Positions 24,193-33,632 of a DNA stretch of 64,000 bases are shown piece after piece; position 1 is the stretch's first letter, and every line of letters begins with the position of its first letter. Position numbers and translations under genes: made by a program. The notes under the pieces were generated by a model. That model saw only the letters and a program-made list of their open reading frames with translations. It made no database searches and had not been told where the DNA came from. The stretch comes from Candidatus Eisenbacteria bacterium (GTDB taxonomy: Bacteria > Eisenbacteria > RBG-16-71-46 > JAFGJU01), in the NCBI GenBank assembly GCA_026388185.1, contig JAPLKG010000008.1, positions 337,149 through 401,148 on the forward strand. Reading direction: 5' to 3'.

Positions 24193-26160
24193 TCAGTTCC
24201 TCGGCTTATATCGTAAGATCGTCACCGAGCCTTCGTCATAAACCACTTCAAAGAGGGAATCATTATCGACAAACAACTCGGACTTGAGGTCGAATCCTTT
24301 CTTCTCATGCGGACCGAGATACAGGTAATCGATATCGAGTTTGTTCATCACCGATTCTACCTGTTGAACCGAGTCGGCGTCGAACATCCCCTCAACTTCT
24401 CTTATACGTTCCATGGCCGGGCCGGGGCCTACTCCCCATAAGGCGGCCAGCATGTAGGTTCCCACGGCCACCGGGCGTTCGGCGAGCGCCGGAATCGGGT
24501 TGATGTCGTATTCGTAGTCGCCGTGATACCCCGGAGCGCCTTGAACGACGGCGTTCATGTCGGTGTGTTTCTGTATCCACCGTAACGCGCTGATCTCGGT
24601 TCCGTCGATGCGGTTTTCAAGTCCTCTACTGCCGAAGAAACCACCAAACGCCTGAATGTCTAGAACGACTGTCGGTATCGCGAGAATCATCAACGTAACG
24701 GCGACTTTCTTCGCCCACCCGCGCCCGTTGAGCGCATGGTCCAGCAGGACCACTGCTCCAATCAGCAAAACCAATTGTAGCGGCTTACCCGATTTGCGAA
24801 GCAGGATATCGCTTTCGACGGTGTGCCGGATGAACAGTCCAAACCCCAGCGCTATCAGGGCCATCAGCCAGATCCGTTTGGCCGGAAAATCGATCTTCTT
24901 GCGCCATATACGCCACCATCCCGCGACACCCAACAAAAACAGCGGACCGTAATCCAGCGTGAGGTAGAAGGGGAGCGTTGCAATTACACCCTTCATTGGG
25001 CGAAACGACCACATGCCGCCCTGGTTGCCGATCATGTCCATGCCGAACACGTACAGCGCGCCCACACATGCCACAATCACGACACCGCCAGTCAAGGCCA
25101 GATACGATCTCTTATCCTGAGAGCGGAGCAGGCTCAGGGTCGTGTCGACTGTGATCCACAAGGCGAGAATCGTGCCCATGAATGACTCACACCCGAACGA
25201 GCAGAGCATCAGCATCCCAAGAAAAACGCCTTTCCAGAAAGGTGAGAACTTGCCGATGGCCTCCGTTTGAATCAAGATCGCCGCGATGGCAAAGACCATC
25301 GAGGACACTGCGTGCGGCTCGACGAAGAAATCTCGCATGTAGCTGTGCGACAGTCCGGAGAATTGCTCGATTCCGGGCCAGATAGATTTCAATTGCGGTA
25401 CCAGATTGACTATCCCAATCGCATTTCCCAACGCCCGGCCGATGATAAACAAATCGATATAGCTGTAGGCCAACAAGATCATGATCAGCCCCGCCTTGGC
25501 CGCTCTTCTGGAGACTCCGGTAGCAAGGAACAGGCGCCACAGCAATCCAAAAACGGCCAGGATATTGAAACTAACCAGCCAGCCGAGAGAATTGCCAAGA
25601 TTGTCATTCAGTCCTGTCAGGTGATGGAACGATCCTGGAATGACGTGGAAGAACCAGTAGTAGTGCGCGGTGCCTCCCTGATAGTAGATGTTGGTTGGAG
25701 GCACGTTCTTGGCTAACTCTGCGCTGACAGCCAGATGATTGAAATAGTCATTAACATAGAGGGTTGTGAAAACGCGGTCGTTTCCATCCGGCCTTCCTAC
25801 CCGGGACAGCACCAGAATGGTGATAGTAACAGCCGCCAGTCCGCACAGCCACGCGAACCGGTTTTCCGCCCACACAGCCCTGGCAGCAAGGGATCTCGAA
25901 CACACGGTTGGCTTGATGAGAAGTGTCAGCCAGCTGAGAGGGAATAGAGCCGGCGCAATCCACGGAGACAAGTGCAGATGCAACATCATCGTCTGAGTGA
26001 GGATGGCAGTCGCATACCCGAGCACGTACCCGAACAACAGGGCATTGGTGCTAGTGCTGATCACGCCACGTCGAAGCATGTGAATGGCGACGACCAGCCC
26101 CGGACTCACCAGAGCGCCAAAATAGAGAGCGAAGACTATGCCGCTTAGTCGCAGATCCAA
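24193..26160 (-). CDS. Polytopic membrane protein, glycosyltransferase-like
   Basis: 655 residues, with about a dozen hydrophobic helices over the first 510 and a soluble C-terminal domain of about 140. The loop after the early helices has NDYFNHLAVSAELAKNVPP and YYQGGTAHYYWFFHV, which resembles the acidic, aromatic periplasmic loop of GT-C lipid-linked glycosyltransferases (DUF2298/GT39-like). The C-terminal part includes LRWIQKHTDMNAVVQGAPG, commonly seen in such membrane proteins. Likely role: transfer of a sugar from a polyprenyl carrier outside the cytoplasmic membrane. The TTG start at 26160 is uncertain. It is third in a minus-strand series that starts at the 28.05 kb promoter. Confidence 0.65.
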   Translation of the reverse strand: MDLRLSGIVFALYFGALVSPGLVVAIHMLRRGVISTSTNALLFGYVLGYATAILTQTMMLHLHLSPWIAPALFPLSWLTLLIKPTVCSRSLAARAVWAENRFAWLCGLAAVTITILVLSRVGRPDGNDRVFTTLYVNDYFNHLAVSAELAKNVPPTNIYYQGGTAHYYWFFHVIPGSFHHLTGLNDNLGNSLGWLVSFNILAVFGLLWRLFLATGVSRRAAKAGLIMILLAYSYIDLFIIGRALGNAIGIVNLVPQLKSIWPGIEQFSGLSHSYMRDFFVEPHAVSSMVFAIAAILIQTEAIGKFSPFWKGVFLGMLMLCSFGCESFMGTILALWITVDTTLSLLRSQDKRSYLALTGGVVIVACVGALYVFGMDMIGNQGGMWSFRPMKGVIATLPFYLTLDYGPLFLLGVAGWWRIWRKKIDFPAKRIWLMALIALGFGLFIRHTVESDILLRKSGKPLQLVLLIGAVVLLDHALNGRGWAKKVAVTLMILAIPTVVLDIQAFGGFFGSRGLENRIDGTEISALRWIQKHTDMNAVVQGAPGYHGDYEYDINPIPALAERPVAVGTYMLAALWGVGPGPAMERIREVEGMFDADSVQQVESVMNKLDIDYLYLGPHEKKGFDLKSELFVDNDSLFEVVYDEGSVTILRYKPRN

Positions 26161-26308
26161 ACTGTTGGATACTCCACTACTGTTACCGTGTGCTTTTGAT
26201 CATGCTCGGATGATGCTGCTCATTGAACTATGCAGTGAAATATGCAGCGTCGTCCTCTGACGGAGGGGCAAGGCGCAGTAATGACCCGCCACCGTCTATG
26301 GCCTGCGT

Positions 26309-27640
26309 TCAGAGAGAAACTGGCAGCTTCTGAATGACGAAACTGAATTTCCCGTTCTTGTCTTTCGGTATTTCGTCGACGTAATCAAACAGGATGACCG
26401 TGTCTTTTCCGAGGCGCTTGCCCGCCTCTGTTCTGATGGTATTCTCGATGCTCCGCGTGTAGCCCGCCTGTCTTTCAATGCGGACAACCAACTCGCCGAT
26501 CTTGGATTGCTCCAGTTGCGCGTTGGAGACGTGGTCCGCGTTCTTGAACAGATGATCCAACCGTCCCACCCAACGCCCGTCTCGGGTGAGGACATATTGG
26601 TCGAACGGGCGACCTATGATGGCGTCCAGCATGATCCCGGGCCGTCCGCAGTCACACGTCTGATTCTTGCTGAGAACGACGCGATCTCTTGTGTCGTAGT
26701 TTATCAACGGAAAACACGTGTTGGTGAAGTTTGTCGCCACAAGGCTACCTTCCTCGCCCGGTGCGACGTCACGACCTTCCTTGTCAACCACCCTGACTGC
26801 ACTGTGGAGCGGCTGGGTATGCAGTCTGCCGAGGTCACACTCTGTGATGTGGCCGCAACACTCGGTATTCCCGTACCAGACGTGCACCTTGCAGGAAAAC
26901 GCCTCTTCGATGGCAGTTCTTTGAAAGTCCAACAGCGTCTCGGAGGCACTCATGATCATCTTCGGAGCAAATCCGAGCACACACCGGTTTTCTCTGATGT
27001 GTTTCGCCACGAGGTAGATGCTGGAAGGATATCCGTGAATCAGGGCGGGCTTGAATTGTGACAGCTTCTCCACGTAGTATTTCAGGTTTTCTCTGGAAAG
27101 ATGGTAGGAAGAGAAAATCAACTGATTCTCGTAACGATTGAGCACCCAGAAGGGCGGCTTCTTGCGGTCAATGTAAACGACTTTGTGACCTGCGAAGGTC
27201 GCAATTCTGTCTCCCTGCTTAACGTTTCTCATGCCTCTGTATGCCCACCAAAAGGCATATTCATGCTGGTACACCCTCTGGTTGTAGGGCACCGCCAGCG
27301 ACCGGCCCGTGGTTCCGCTCGTCCTCACGACCTTGTAGGGGGACTCGAGAAGCAAGGCATCATAATTCTCCAGAACCTGAGCTCTTGCAATGATCGGCAG
27401 CCCGTTGAGCGAGAGGTCTTCCGGGATATGATATAGAGGTATCTTGCCCTTCAACGACTTGAGGAACTGCTCCAGTTCCTCCTTTGCGCGGTTTTCCTGT
27501 TGCTCCTTTGTGGACGACAGCAGGTAGTCAAACTGCGTCCTGAAATATCTGCCGTACTTCTTGTAGTGCTTGGTCGCCGCCACTGCGGAAACGGAGAGTT
27601 CCTTTCCAAACTGAGGCAATAGGTTATAGAATCTGTTCAT
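26309..27640 (-). CDS. PaaK/CapK-like adenylate-forming enzyme
   Basis: About 443 residues from ATG 27640. The motif VVRTSGTTGRSLAVPYNQRV is the AMP-binding P-loop-like motif of the phenylacetate-CoA ligase family. VWYGNTECCGHITECDLG and LINYDTRDRVVLSKNQTCDC, with clustered Cys and His, fit the zinc-containing CapK branch. CapK-like proteins occur in polysaccharide loci; the acid they activate is unknown. The upstream TTG at 27661 would add seven residues, and neither start has a strong ribosome site. It sits between a small hypothetical gene and the membrane glycosyltransferase-like gene, all on the same strand. Confidence 0.75.
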   Translation of the reverse strand: MNRFYNLLPQFGKELSVSAVAATKHYKKYGRYFRTQFDYLLSSTKEQQENRAKEELEQFLKSLKGKIPLYHIPEDLSLNGLPIIARAQVLENYDALLLESPYKVVRTSGTTGRSLAVPYNQRVYQHEYAFWWAYRGMRNVKQGDRIATFAGHKVVYIDRKKPPFWVLNRYENQLIFSSYHLSRENLKYYVEKLSQFKPALIHGYPSSIYLVAKHIRENRCVLGFAPKMIMSASETLLDFQRTAIEEAFSCKVHVWYGNTECCGHITECDLGRLHTQPLHSAVRVVDKEGRDVAPGEEGSLVATNFTNTCFPLINYDTRDRVVLSKNQTCDCGRPGIMLDAIIGRPFDQYVLTRDGRWVGRLDHLFKNADHVSNAQLEQSKIGELVVRIERQAGYTRSIENTIRTEAGKRLGKDTVILFDYVDEIPKDKNGKFSFVIQKLPVSL

Positions 27641-27684
27641 GTTCCGACGTGCCCCGTTCAATTGGCGACGAACTTCTTCCCCGC

Positions 27685-28014
27685 TCAGCGAGGAATCAGC
27701 CGGTCAAGACGGATCTCTTCCCAATCCTGTTCTGTCTCGGACCATTTGAAAAGCTGCACTCTCTGGACCTTCTCGGTGGGCGAATAGACGTACTCAGTGG
27801 AATGGGCGCTCCCGATTCTCTTTGAGTAATGCGTCTTTTTGTCGAGCACGAGAGGTTTTGACGTTCTCTCAAGCTTCATCTTGCCTTCCGGTCCGGAAAA
27901 GATGACGGTCTCGATCTTGGTCTTGCCGTCCGAGCCAGTGACGCTCTTCTTTTCGGAGACCTTCAGCTTGAGCTCGATTCGATTGACGAGTTCTTCCCAT
28001 CTTTCGTCGTCCAT
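27685..28014 (-). CDS. Conserved-looking small protein of unknown function
   Basis: A 109-residue soluble, charged protein with alternating strands (KTKIETVIFSGPEGKMKLER, VQRVQLFKWSETEQDWEEI). It has no signal peptide and no metal motif, and I do not recognise the family. Coding is supported by GGGAGTGAGG just before the ATG and by a strong promoter 38 bp upstream (28052-28080). It is the first gene of the minus-strand unit that continues with the CapK-like enzyme 45 bp downstream. Confidence 0.65.
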   Translation of the reverse strand: MDDERWEELVNRIELKLKVSEKKSVTGSDGKTKIETVIFSGPEGKMKLERTSKPLVLDKKTHYSKRIGSAHSTEYVYSPTEKVQRVQLFKWSETEQDWEEIRLDRLIPR

Positions 28015-28051
28015 GCCTCACTCCCTGCCAGAATCGACGTTACAGCACGCC

Positions 28052-28080
28052 ATTATATTGAAAACCTACCGGCACTTCAA
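28052..28080 (-). promoter_or_regulatory. Sigma70-type promoter for the 28.0-24.2 kb unit
   Basis: On the minus strand TTGAAG (28080-28075) and TATAAT (28057-28052) are 17 bp apart. The -10 box is perfect and the -35 box has one mismatch. It lies 38 bp from the ATG at 28014. Confidence 0.7.
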
Positions 28081-28161
28081 GAAGAGATGTGACCGCCGCC
28101 TGAGCAAGGCACAACCGTCCAAGCACGGCGGGGGCGCAATTGGGCCGATACCTGTGACCCG

Positions 28162-28190
28162 TTGACGTAACGTGCCGTGCAATATATAAT
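28162..28190 (+). promoter_or_regulatory. Sigma70-type promoter for the M16 peptidase pair
   Basis: TTGACG (28162-28167) and TATAAT (28185-28190) are 17 bp apart, 36 bp before the ATG at 28227. One mismatch in 12. Confidence 0.8.
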
Positions 28191-28226
28191 GCCACGGTCA
28201 CGTCTTGGGCAAGGAGGAATCAAGAG

Positions 28227-29663
28227 ATGTTCAAACCGGGGAGCCTTTCCAGCCTGGAGTGTTTTTCCGTCTCAAAGAGTGCCCTTTCCGGAAGGAGTGT
28301 TCTTGCCGTTCGGTCGAGGAAGCTTCTACATTCCGACCTCGCTCGGTTGATGGTGATCGCCGCTCTTGCAGTCATCGTCTTCGCGATCTCACCGTTTTAC
28401 TGCGTGGCAAAGAGCGTCGACCTTGCCGTCCAGCGGGATAGTCTGGAGAACGGGCTTCAGATTCTGCTCTTGAGAGAGCCGACCGTGCCTGCGGTCAGCT
28501 ACTACACCTGCTACAGGGTTGGTTCGCGAAACGAGAGGCCCGGCATCACGGGTATCTCGCACTTCGTGGAACACATGATGTTCAACGGCGCAAAGCGCTA
28601 CGGTCCCAAGGAATTCGACGAGATTCTCGAGTCAAACGGCGGTACGTCCAACGCGTACACGACGAACGACGTGACCTTCTACTTCGAGGACGTTCCGAGC
28701 GATAAGATAGAGCTCGCCGTTGATCTCGACTCGGACAGAATGGAGAATCTTGCGTTCGCACCCTCTTCTGTTGACGCCGAGCTCGGCGTTGTCAGGGAAG
28801 AACGGCGGGTGAGCACGGACAACGACGTGGCCGGCGAGATGGAGGAAGAACTGTACGCCGCCGCATTCAAGGCAAGTCCCTATCAATGGCCCGTAGTAGG
28901 CTGGATGGGAGACTTGATGAGAATCACCAGGCAGGATGCAGTCGAGTACTTCAAGTCTTACTATGCGCCGAACAATGCGACAATAGTCGTCGTGGGCGAC
29001 TTTGATCCGAAGGAGACGCTCTCCCTGATAAGAAGATACTATGCCAATATTCCGCCGGGGCCTCCCGTCCAAGAGCCGGTGGATTCCGAGGAAGAACAGA
29101 TCGGGGAGAGGCGCATAAGAGTGGAGAAGGAGGCCCAACTGCCTGCCGTGATGGTCGGGTATCACGTTTCGTCCGTTGAGAGTCAGGACGCGTTTACGCT
29201 CGATGTTCTCCAGGCGATCCTGACCAAGGGGGAGAGTTCCAGGCTTTACAGGAGACTTGTGGATGAGGAACAGATGGCTCTCTCCGTGAGCGCCTCGTAT
29301 AACTGGTCGATAGATCCGGGGCTTTTCTATTTCCACGTGGAAATGAAACCCGAACGCAGGCCGGAGGAGGCGGAGGCGGTTCTGTACGAGGAATTGCTGA
29401 GGCTCTGCAAGGAACCCGTGAGCGAAAGGGAATTGAAGAAAGCGAAGAACTTGTTGAAGGCCGGTCTCTTCAGATGGCTCAAGACAAACAACGGCAAGGC
29501 CGACGCAATTGGCGTCTTCGAGGTCGTGTTCGGAGACTGGAGGGAGTTGGGAGCGGCCACCGACATTTACGAGGCCATCAATGCCAAGGACGTTCAGCGT
29601 GTCGCTGAGAAGTACTTCGGCGAGAAGAACCGCACGGTGGTCACGCTCGTGCCGGCGGCGTGA
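28227..29663 (+). CDS. M16 family zinc metallopeptidase (catalytic)
   Basis: A 478-residue protein with the inverted zinc motif HFVEH at residues 112-116 and a downstream Glu in ELGVVREERRV, as in active pitrilysin-family peptidases. A hydrophobic helix at about 40-57 serves as signal peptide or anchor, which puts the enzyme in the periplasm or on the membrane. AAGGAGG lies 9 nt before the ATG, so the long N-terminus is probably real. The next gene is a paralogue without the zinc motif, starting 14 bp after this stop. Such pairs form heterodimers in which only one subunit cuts peptides. Confidence 0.9.
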   Translation: MFKPGSLSSLECFSVSKSALSGRSVLAVRSRKLLHSDLARLMVIAALAVIVFAISPFYCVAKSVDLAVQRDSLENGLQILLLREPTVPAVSYYTCYRVGSRNERPGITGISHFVEHMMFNGAKRYGPKEFDEILESNGGTSNAYTTNDVTFYFEDVPSDKIELAVDLDSDRMENLAFAPSSVDAELGVVREERRVSTDNDVAGEMEEELYAAAFKASPYQWPVVGWMGDLMRITRQDAVEYFKSYYAPNNATIVVVGDFDPKETLSLIRRYYANIPPGPPVQEPVDSEEEQIGERRIRVEKEAQLPAVMVGYHVSSVESQDAFTLDVLQAILTKGESSRLYRRLVDEEQMALSVSASYNWSIDPGLFYFHVEMKPERRPEEAEAVLYEELLRLCKEPVSERELKKAKNLLKAGLFRWLKTNNGKADAIGVFEVVFGDWRELGAATDIYEAINAKDVQRVAEKYFGEKNRTVVTLVPAA

Positions 29664-29677
29664 GACGGAGGAGAACC

Positions 29678-31105
29678 ATGTTTGCAGGAGTTTGTAGAAG
29701 ACTCGCGATCCTTGTCTTAGTCTTGAGTTTCTTGACTTCTTCGTGCGCACTTTGTCTTGCCGCCGACAGACCCTTCAACCTGCCTCGCACAGAAAGGAAG
29801 GTGCTCTCAAACGGCCTGGTTGTGATTCTCATGGAAAAGCGGGACCTGCCTCTCATCGATTTTCAGCTCCTCATTCCAACGGGCTCCGCTGATGACCCAC
29901 GTAACAAGGAAGGGCTCGCGAGTCTGACGGCGTCACTCCTCAGGAAGGGCGCGAAGGGACGGACGGCCCGGGAGATCGCCGACCAAGTGGATTTCCTCGG
30001 AGCCGAGCTGTCGATTGACACCAAAGAGGACAGGACGGTACTCTCGCTTGAAGTCATGAGCGACGATGCGGCCTTCGCGACGGGACTCCTGGCGGACATG
30101 GTCAGGAATCCTTCGTTCGTTCAGGAGGAATTCGACAAGGAAAAACAGAACGTGCTCGCGTCCTTGGAGAGTGACAAAGACGATCTTCCAAGATACGCCA
30201 GCACGGGATTCAGACGATTCCTGCTGCAGGGCCATCCCTACGCTCATCCTGCCGACGGTTACAGCGAGTCCGTGGCCCGCATTGAGAGATCCGACGTGGA
30301 AGAATTTCACGGGCAGGCCTTCACTCCGAAAGGCGCCATTCTTGCGGTCGTAGGAGACTTTGGCGCGGGAGAAGTGTTTCGACTCATAAGAAGAGACTTC
30401 TCCCCCTGGAAGGCCGGCGCCCGCGTGGTCAAGAGGACTCTTGTCGAGCCTCCCGTAAGGATTGAGGGCAGGAGAATATGCTTGGTTGACAAGCGCGACG
30501 CCACGCAGACACAACTTAGAATTGGGAATGTCGCGTTCGCCCGCAATAGCGCAGATTATTTTCCTGGTCTCGTCAGCAACGCTATTCTGGGCGGGGTGTT
30601 CTCCTCCAGGTTGATGACGGAAGTTCGGGTAAACAGGGGGCTCACTTATTCCATTTTCAGTCGCTTCATTCCCATGAAGGAAGGTGGGGTCTTTTCGATC
30701 AATACGTTCACGAAGACAGAGACGGTCGGAGAGGCAGTGAGCGTAATTCTGGAGGAGATGGACAGAATTGTTTCTGGTGGAGTGAATGAGGAAGAGCTTG
30801 AGAAGGTAAAGAGCTTCTTGAGGGGCCAATTTCCTCTTTCGCTCGAAGCACCCGAAGAAATGGCCGATCTTCTTCTGGAGGTGGAGTTCTACGGGCTGCC
30901 CGCCGACTATGCAGCCCGATTCAGGCAGAATGTGGACTCGGTAACGTCACAGAACGTAACCGAGATGGCTCGTCGTTACTTCGAGACGACCGACCTGGCT
31001 TTCCTGGCTCTGGGAAACGTGTCGGAGATTTCGCCTCAGCTTCAAACCGTAGGAAAGACGCAGACCCTGGACATGGATTGGAAACCGCTGGGCGCAACAC
31101 AGTAA
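29678..31105 (+). CDS. M16 family peptidase-like protein (non-catalytic partner)
   Basis: 475 residues from the ATG at 29678, which has CGGAGGAG just upstream. It begins with a signal peptide (LAILVLVLSFLTSSCALCLA). It follows the M16 fold, but at the place of HxxEH it reads NKEGLASLTASLL, so it cannot bind zinc. The substrate-binding RGLTYSIFSRF segment, seen as a conserved Arg/Tyr pair in M16 beta-type subunits, is kept. It probably forms a clamshell with the upstream catalytic subunit. Both subunits come from one transcript and are exported together. Confidence 0.9.
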   Translation: MFAGVCRRLAILVLVLSFLTSSCALCLAADRPFNLPRTERKVLSNGLVVILMEKRDLPLIDFQLLIPTGSADDPRNKEGLASLTASLLRKGAKGRTAREIADQVDFLGAELSIDTKEDRTVLSLEVMSDDAAFATGLLADMVRNPSFVQEEFDKEKQNVLASLESDKDDLPRYASTGFRRFLLQGHPYAHPADGYSESVARIERSDVEEFHGQAFTPKGAILAVVGDFGAGEVFRLIRRDFSPWKAGARVVKRTLVEPPVRIEGRRICLVDKRDATQTQLRIGNVAFARNSADYFPGLVSNAILGGVFSSRLMTEVRVNRGLTYSIFSRFIPMKEGGVFSINTFTKTETVGEAVSVILEEMDRIVSGGVNEEELEKVKSFLRGQFPLSLEAPEEMADLLLEVEFYGLPADYAARFRQNVDSVTSQNVTEMARRYFETTDLAFLALGNVSEISPQLQTVGKTQTLDMDWKPLGATQ

Positions 31106-31202
31106 ACGCCCGGCCCTGTACGGTCTTCACTGGTCCGAGGCTTGGAATGCGAACCGTCGCCTTTCTGCCTTGGACTGCGGATCCTGAAAGGAGCTGGTCC
31201 TG

Positions 31203-31451
31203 ATGAAGCTCAAGGTGTTGCCCTTCGCTCTGGCCGCCGGCATCGTCTCTGGTGTCGCCTGTTTTCTGACAACGCTTTTTGTTCACGCTCAGGGTGGTGG
31301 GGGTCACATGTATCTGATGCACAGAATGTGGCCCGGCTACTGCGTTTCGGTAGGAGGCGCGTTCCTCGGACTCGTATACGGCTTCGTATACGGGTTTGCG
31401 ATCGCTGGAGTCCTGGTCTGGCTCTACAACGCCATGGCTGGCACCAAGTGA
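31203..31451 (+). CDS. Small membrane protein, two helices
   Basis: An 82-residue protein with two hydrophobic stretches (VLPFALAAGIVSGVACFLTT and VGGAFLGLVYGFVYGFAIAG) around a Gly/His-rich loop (GGGGHMYLMHRMWPGYCVS). No named family is recognised. The ribosome site (AAGGAG about 9 nt upstream) and clean topology support coding. It follows the M16 pair by about 100 bp and may belong to the same unit. The His and Met loop residues could bind a metal, which is speculation. Confidence 0.65.
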   Translation: MKLKVLPFALAAGIVSGVACFLTTLFVHAQGGGGHMYLMHRMWPGYCVSVGGAFLGLVYGFVYGFAIAGVLVWLYNAMAGTK

Positions 31452-31753
31452 CAGGAAGAGAGATGCCGTGTTGACGATCGCTGCAACGCACGGTAATGGA
31501 GCCTCGTCGCGCCGCGCTTGAGGGACCGGAATCTCCTCAGAAAACACTTTTGGTGCCCAGGCTAACTTGCCTAATGCGAGCACGTTACGACACTGGAACT
31601 TTCACGTGAGTGTGGGTGTATCTCACTGTTGGATGGGGATGTCTGCCGTTCTCGTTGACCGGCCTGCAATTCGGTTCTCTTCCGGTTCCGTTTTCCGCTG
31701 GGTCGTGGCATCTGGTGGGCAGGTTAGGGACGGTTTCGGCGGACACCCCTCAA
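31452..31753. other. Intergenic stretch between convergent genes
   Basis: About 300 bases lie between the small membrane protein and the end of the minus-strand O-antigen-ligase-like gene. Several short overlapping frames exist, but none has a ribosome site or recognisable content, and I see no clear terminator hairpin. Confidence 0.4.
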
Positions 31754-33199
31754 TTATTTCTGCGCCGGTGCTGCTACGTCGGTCCGAAGGCCGGCCTCTT
31801 TCACCAGCACGTTTCTTGTCGCCACAATTAGTCCGAACACGTACCAAATAAAGAGCGGGTAATTGGAAGAGCTCGAGTAGTCGTCGACTGTCTCGTGTAT
31901 CGTGAAAACGACAAGGAACGTCTGAAGCACGACCATCAGACCCATCAAGGATTTGTTTGAGCTCACCAGCCGAAGAGCTCCCGAGGAAGTCCTGAACAGG
32001 GACACCATAAGCCATATGAATCCGCCCAGCCCCAGCAGTCCGATGGTGTAGAAGTAGAGAAGGTACTGGCAGTGAGGGTTCTCGCTTCCCAACGCGATGA
32101 AGCCTCTCGACAACGACACGACAGGGCCGTGGCCGATGAACGGGTGCTCCAAGGATCTGGCGAAGACCTCGCGCATGACCGCGGCACGCTGAACGTGACT
32201 TCCACCCTTGTGCTCAAGCTCACCGAACCTCTCCCAGATGTTGGGCACTAAGCCCGCGGAGGAAAGCACTTGGTGGGCTATGAGGAAGACGACCACGCAA
32301 AGAAGTATGGCGGCTATGATCTTGCCCCTATGAAAGGCCACGTTACTTCTCCACACGAGGAACGCGAGTCCCAGCGCACCCGCTATGATGGCGCCGCGCA
32401 TGGCCGTACTAACGAGTATCGTAAGGAATGCCGCGAAAAATAGAACCATAAGGACGCGCAGAAAACGCGATCTCTCTCGGCCGAACAACAGCGCTCCGAT
32501 CAATAGATAGAAGACGGAATACTGTGATAGAACGCTGACGTTGCTGAAAGCCGAGCCCGCCCTCACGATGTCTACGCCACTGGATGGGCCGCGCGTCGTC
32601 AGGAAGTACGGGAGCAGTTGCCTGCCGGGGTGAGAGATCTCGTACAGGCCGAGGAGAGCGATGATTCCTGCTCCAATTGCCCCGGCGAATAGCAGGCGTA
32701 GCACGGCGGCAGTGTCGGTGGTGAGATTCACGATGAGGTAATAGATCATCACCGAAGTAAAGAACACGCTGAGCCCTCGCAAGTTCGCGCCGTACGTGCC
32801 GTGCGGCACGTTTATCAAGGAGAGCATGTACGCCGCGGCCATGACAAGAATGGGTAGGTCAAGCGGGGTTCTCACCGAAAGTCTCTTCCCTGCGATAACC
32901 TGCTGGGCCGCCCAGGCGGAAAAGAGAATCAACATGAATACCGTGTTGCTCGTGCCAATCGATAGGCGAGCGGGAAAGAGAAAAATGACGACAAAAGCAG
33001 CGATTGCACGCGAGGGCTTTACTAGAATTGCGGCGGCGGCGATGAAGAAGCCGGCGAGTATCTCTATTGTTCGATGGTGTGGGTGCATTATGACTGCACC
33101 GAGCAAGAATCCCAGCCCCGTAGGCAATATGATCTTGAGCAACGTGTGGCCGCTGGGGAAGTTCGTCTTGACCCTTTCCAGGTAAGTCGCTACGGACAT
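31754..33199 (-). CDS. O-antigen ligase/polymerase-like membrane protein
   Basis: A 481-residue protein with about twelve membrane helices and one larger periplasmic loop in the second half. The loop has STAMRGAIIAGALGLAFLVW before it and HPFIGHGPVVSLSRGF, then SENPHCQYLLYFYTIGLLGL within and after it. This is the Wzy_C/WaaL pattern, including the G-G-P and N-x-Y/L motifs. Such enzymes polymerise O-units or ligate them to a lipid acceptor, using polyprenyl-linked substrate at the outer face of the inner membrane. A second, unrelated-looking member is at 50.9 kb, inside the polysaccharide locus; this one stands alone. Confidence 0.8.
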   Translation of the reverse strand: MSVATYLERVKTNFPSGHTLLKIILPTGLGFLLGAVIMHPHHRTIEILAGFFIAAAAILVKPSRAIAAFVVIFLFPARLSIGTSNTVFMLILFSAWAAQQVIAGKRLSVRTPLDLPILVMAAAYMLSLINVPHGTYGANLRGLSVFFTSVMIYYLIVNLTTDTAAVLRLLFAGAIGAGIIALLGLYEISHPGRQLLPYFLTTRGPSSGVDIVRAGSAFSNVSVLSQYSVFYLLIGALLFGRERSRFLRVLMVLFFAAFLTILVSTAMRGAIIAGALGLAFLVWRSNVAFHRGKIIAAILLCVVVFLIAHQVLSSAGLVPNIWERFGELEHKGGSHVQRAAVMREVFARSLEHPFIGHGPVVSLSRGFIALGSENPHCQYLLYFYTIGLLGLGGFIWLMVSLFRTSSGALRLVSSNKSLMGLMVVLQTFLVVFTIHETVDDYSSSSNYPLFIWYVFGLIVATRNVLVKEAGLRTDVAAPAQK

Positions 33200-33286
33200 C
33201 CTGTTTTCTCCCGACTCGACCCCACCATTTCCTCAGACGCTTCGAGCGGCTGTTGGCAGACAGTAGCACAACGTAGTCTCACTTGA

Positions 33287-33315
33287 TTGACACCCACCAT
33301 TCCATTCATTATACT
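33287..33315 (+). promoter_or_regulatory. Near-perfect sigma70 promoter
   Basis: TTGACA (33287-33292) and TATACT (33310-33315) are 17 bp apart, one mismatch in 12. The next start codon downstream is dcd at 33633, so the transcript would have a leader of about 310 bases. No coding frame was recognised in that leader, which could hold a regulatory RNA. Confidence 0.7.
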
Positions 33316-33632
33316 ACACCGGTGGCTTTCTTGGATCTTAAGTCCGTGCACGTTGCTTTGTAGATAGCAAGTGTCGTGCCACAATCACGCCACTTTATCG
33401 CGGTAAGTGCTTCAATCCCTTCATGAAAGAGCGTCAATCGTCCGGTAAGCGGTTTCCGTCGTCGAGATCGTTCGTCTGCGTCTGTGTTCTTGCCGCTGCG
33501 CTCAGAATTGGTCTGGTTCCTGTGGTCAAAACGAGCTTTCCCTCACCCGGCTCGGAATCGGGTTGCTGACGATGACCGCGATGGTTCGCCTGCGCTACCG
33601 GGCCGGCGATTTCGCACGAGATGGGTGCATGA

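Noticed and set aside
28632-29750. 372-codon minus-strand frame opposite the M16 gene
   Set aside because: The plus strand holds a clear peptidase with catalytic motif, promoter and ribosome site. The antisense product is His/Arg-rich and has no recognisable domain.
31460-31850. Short plus-strand ORFs (73-94 codons) near 31.6 kb
   Set aside because: They overlap the end of the O-antigen-ligase-like gene on the other strand and have no start signals.
33308-33313. Minus-strand TATAAT as promoter of the 31.7-33.2 kb gene
   Set aside because: No acceptable -35 box lies at 16-19 bp; it overlaps the better plus-strand promoter.
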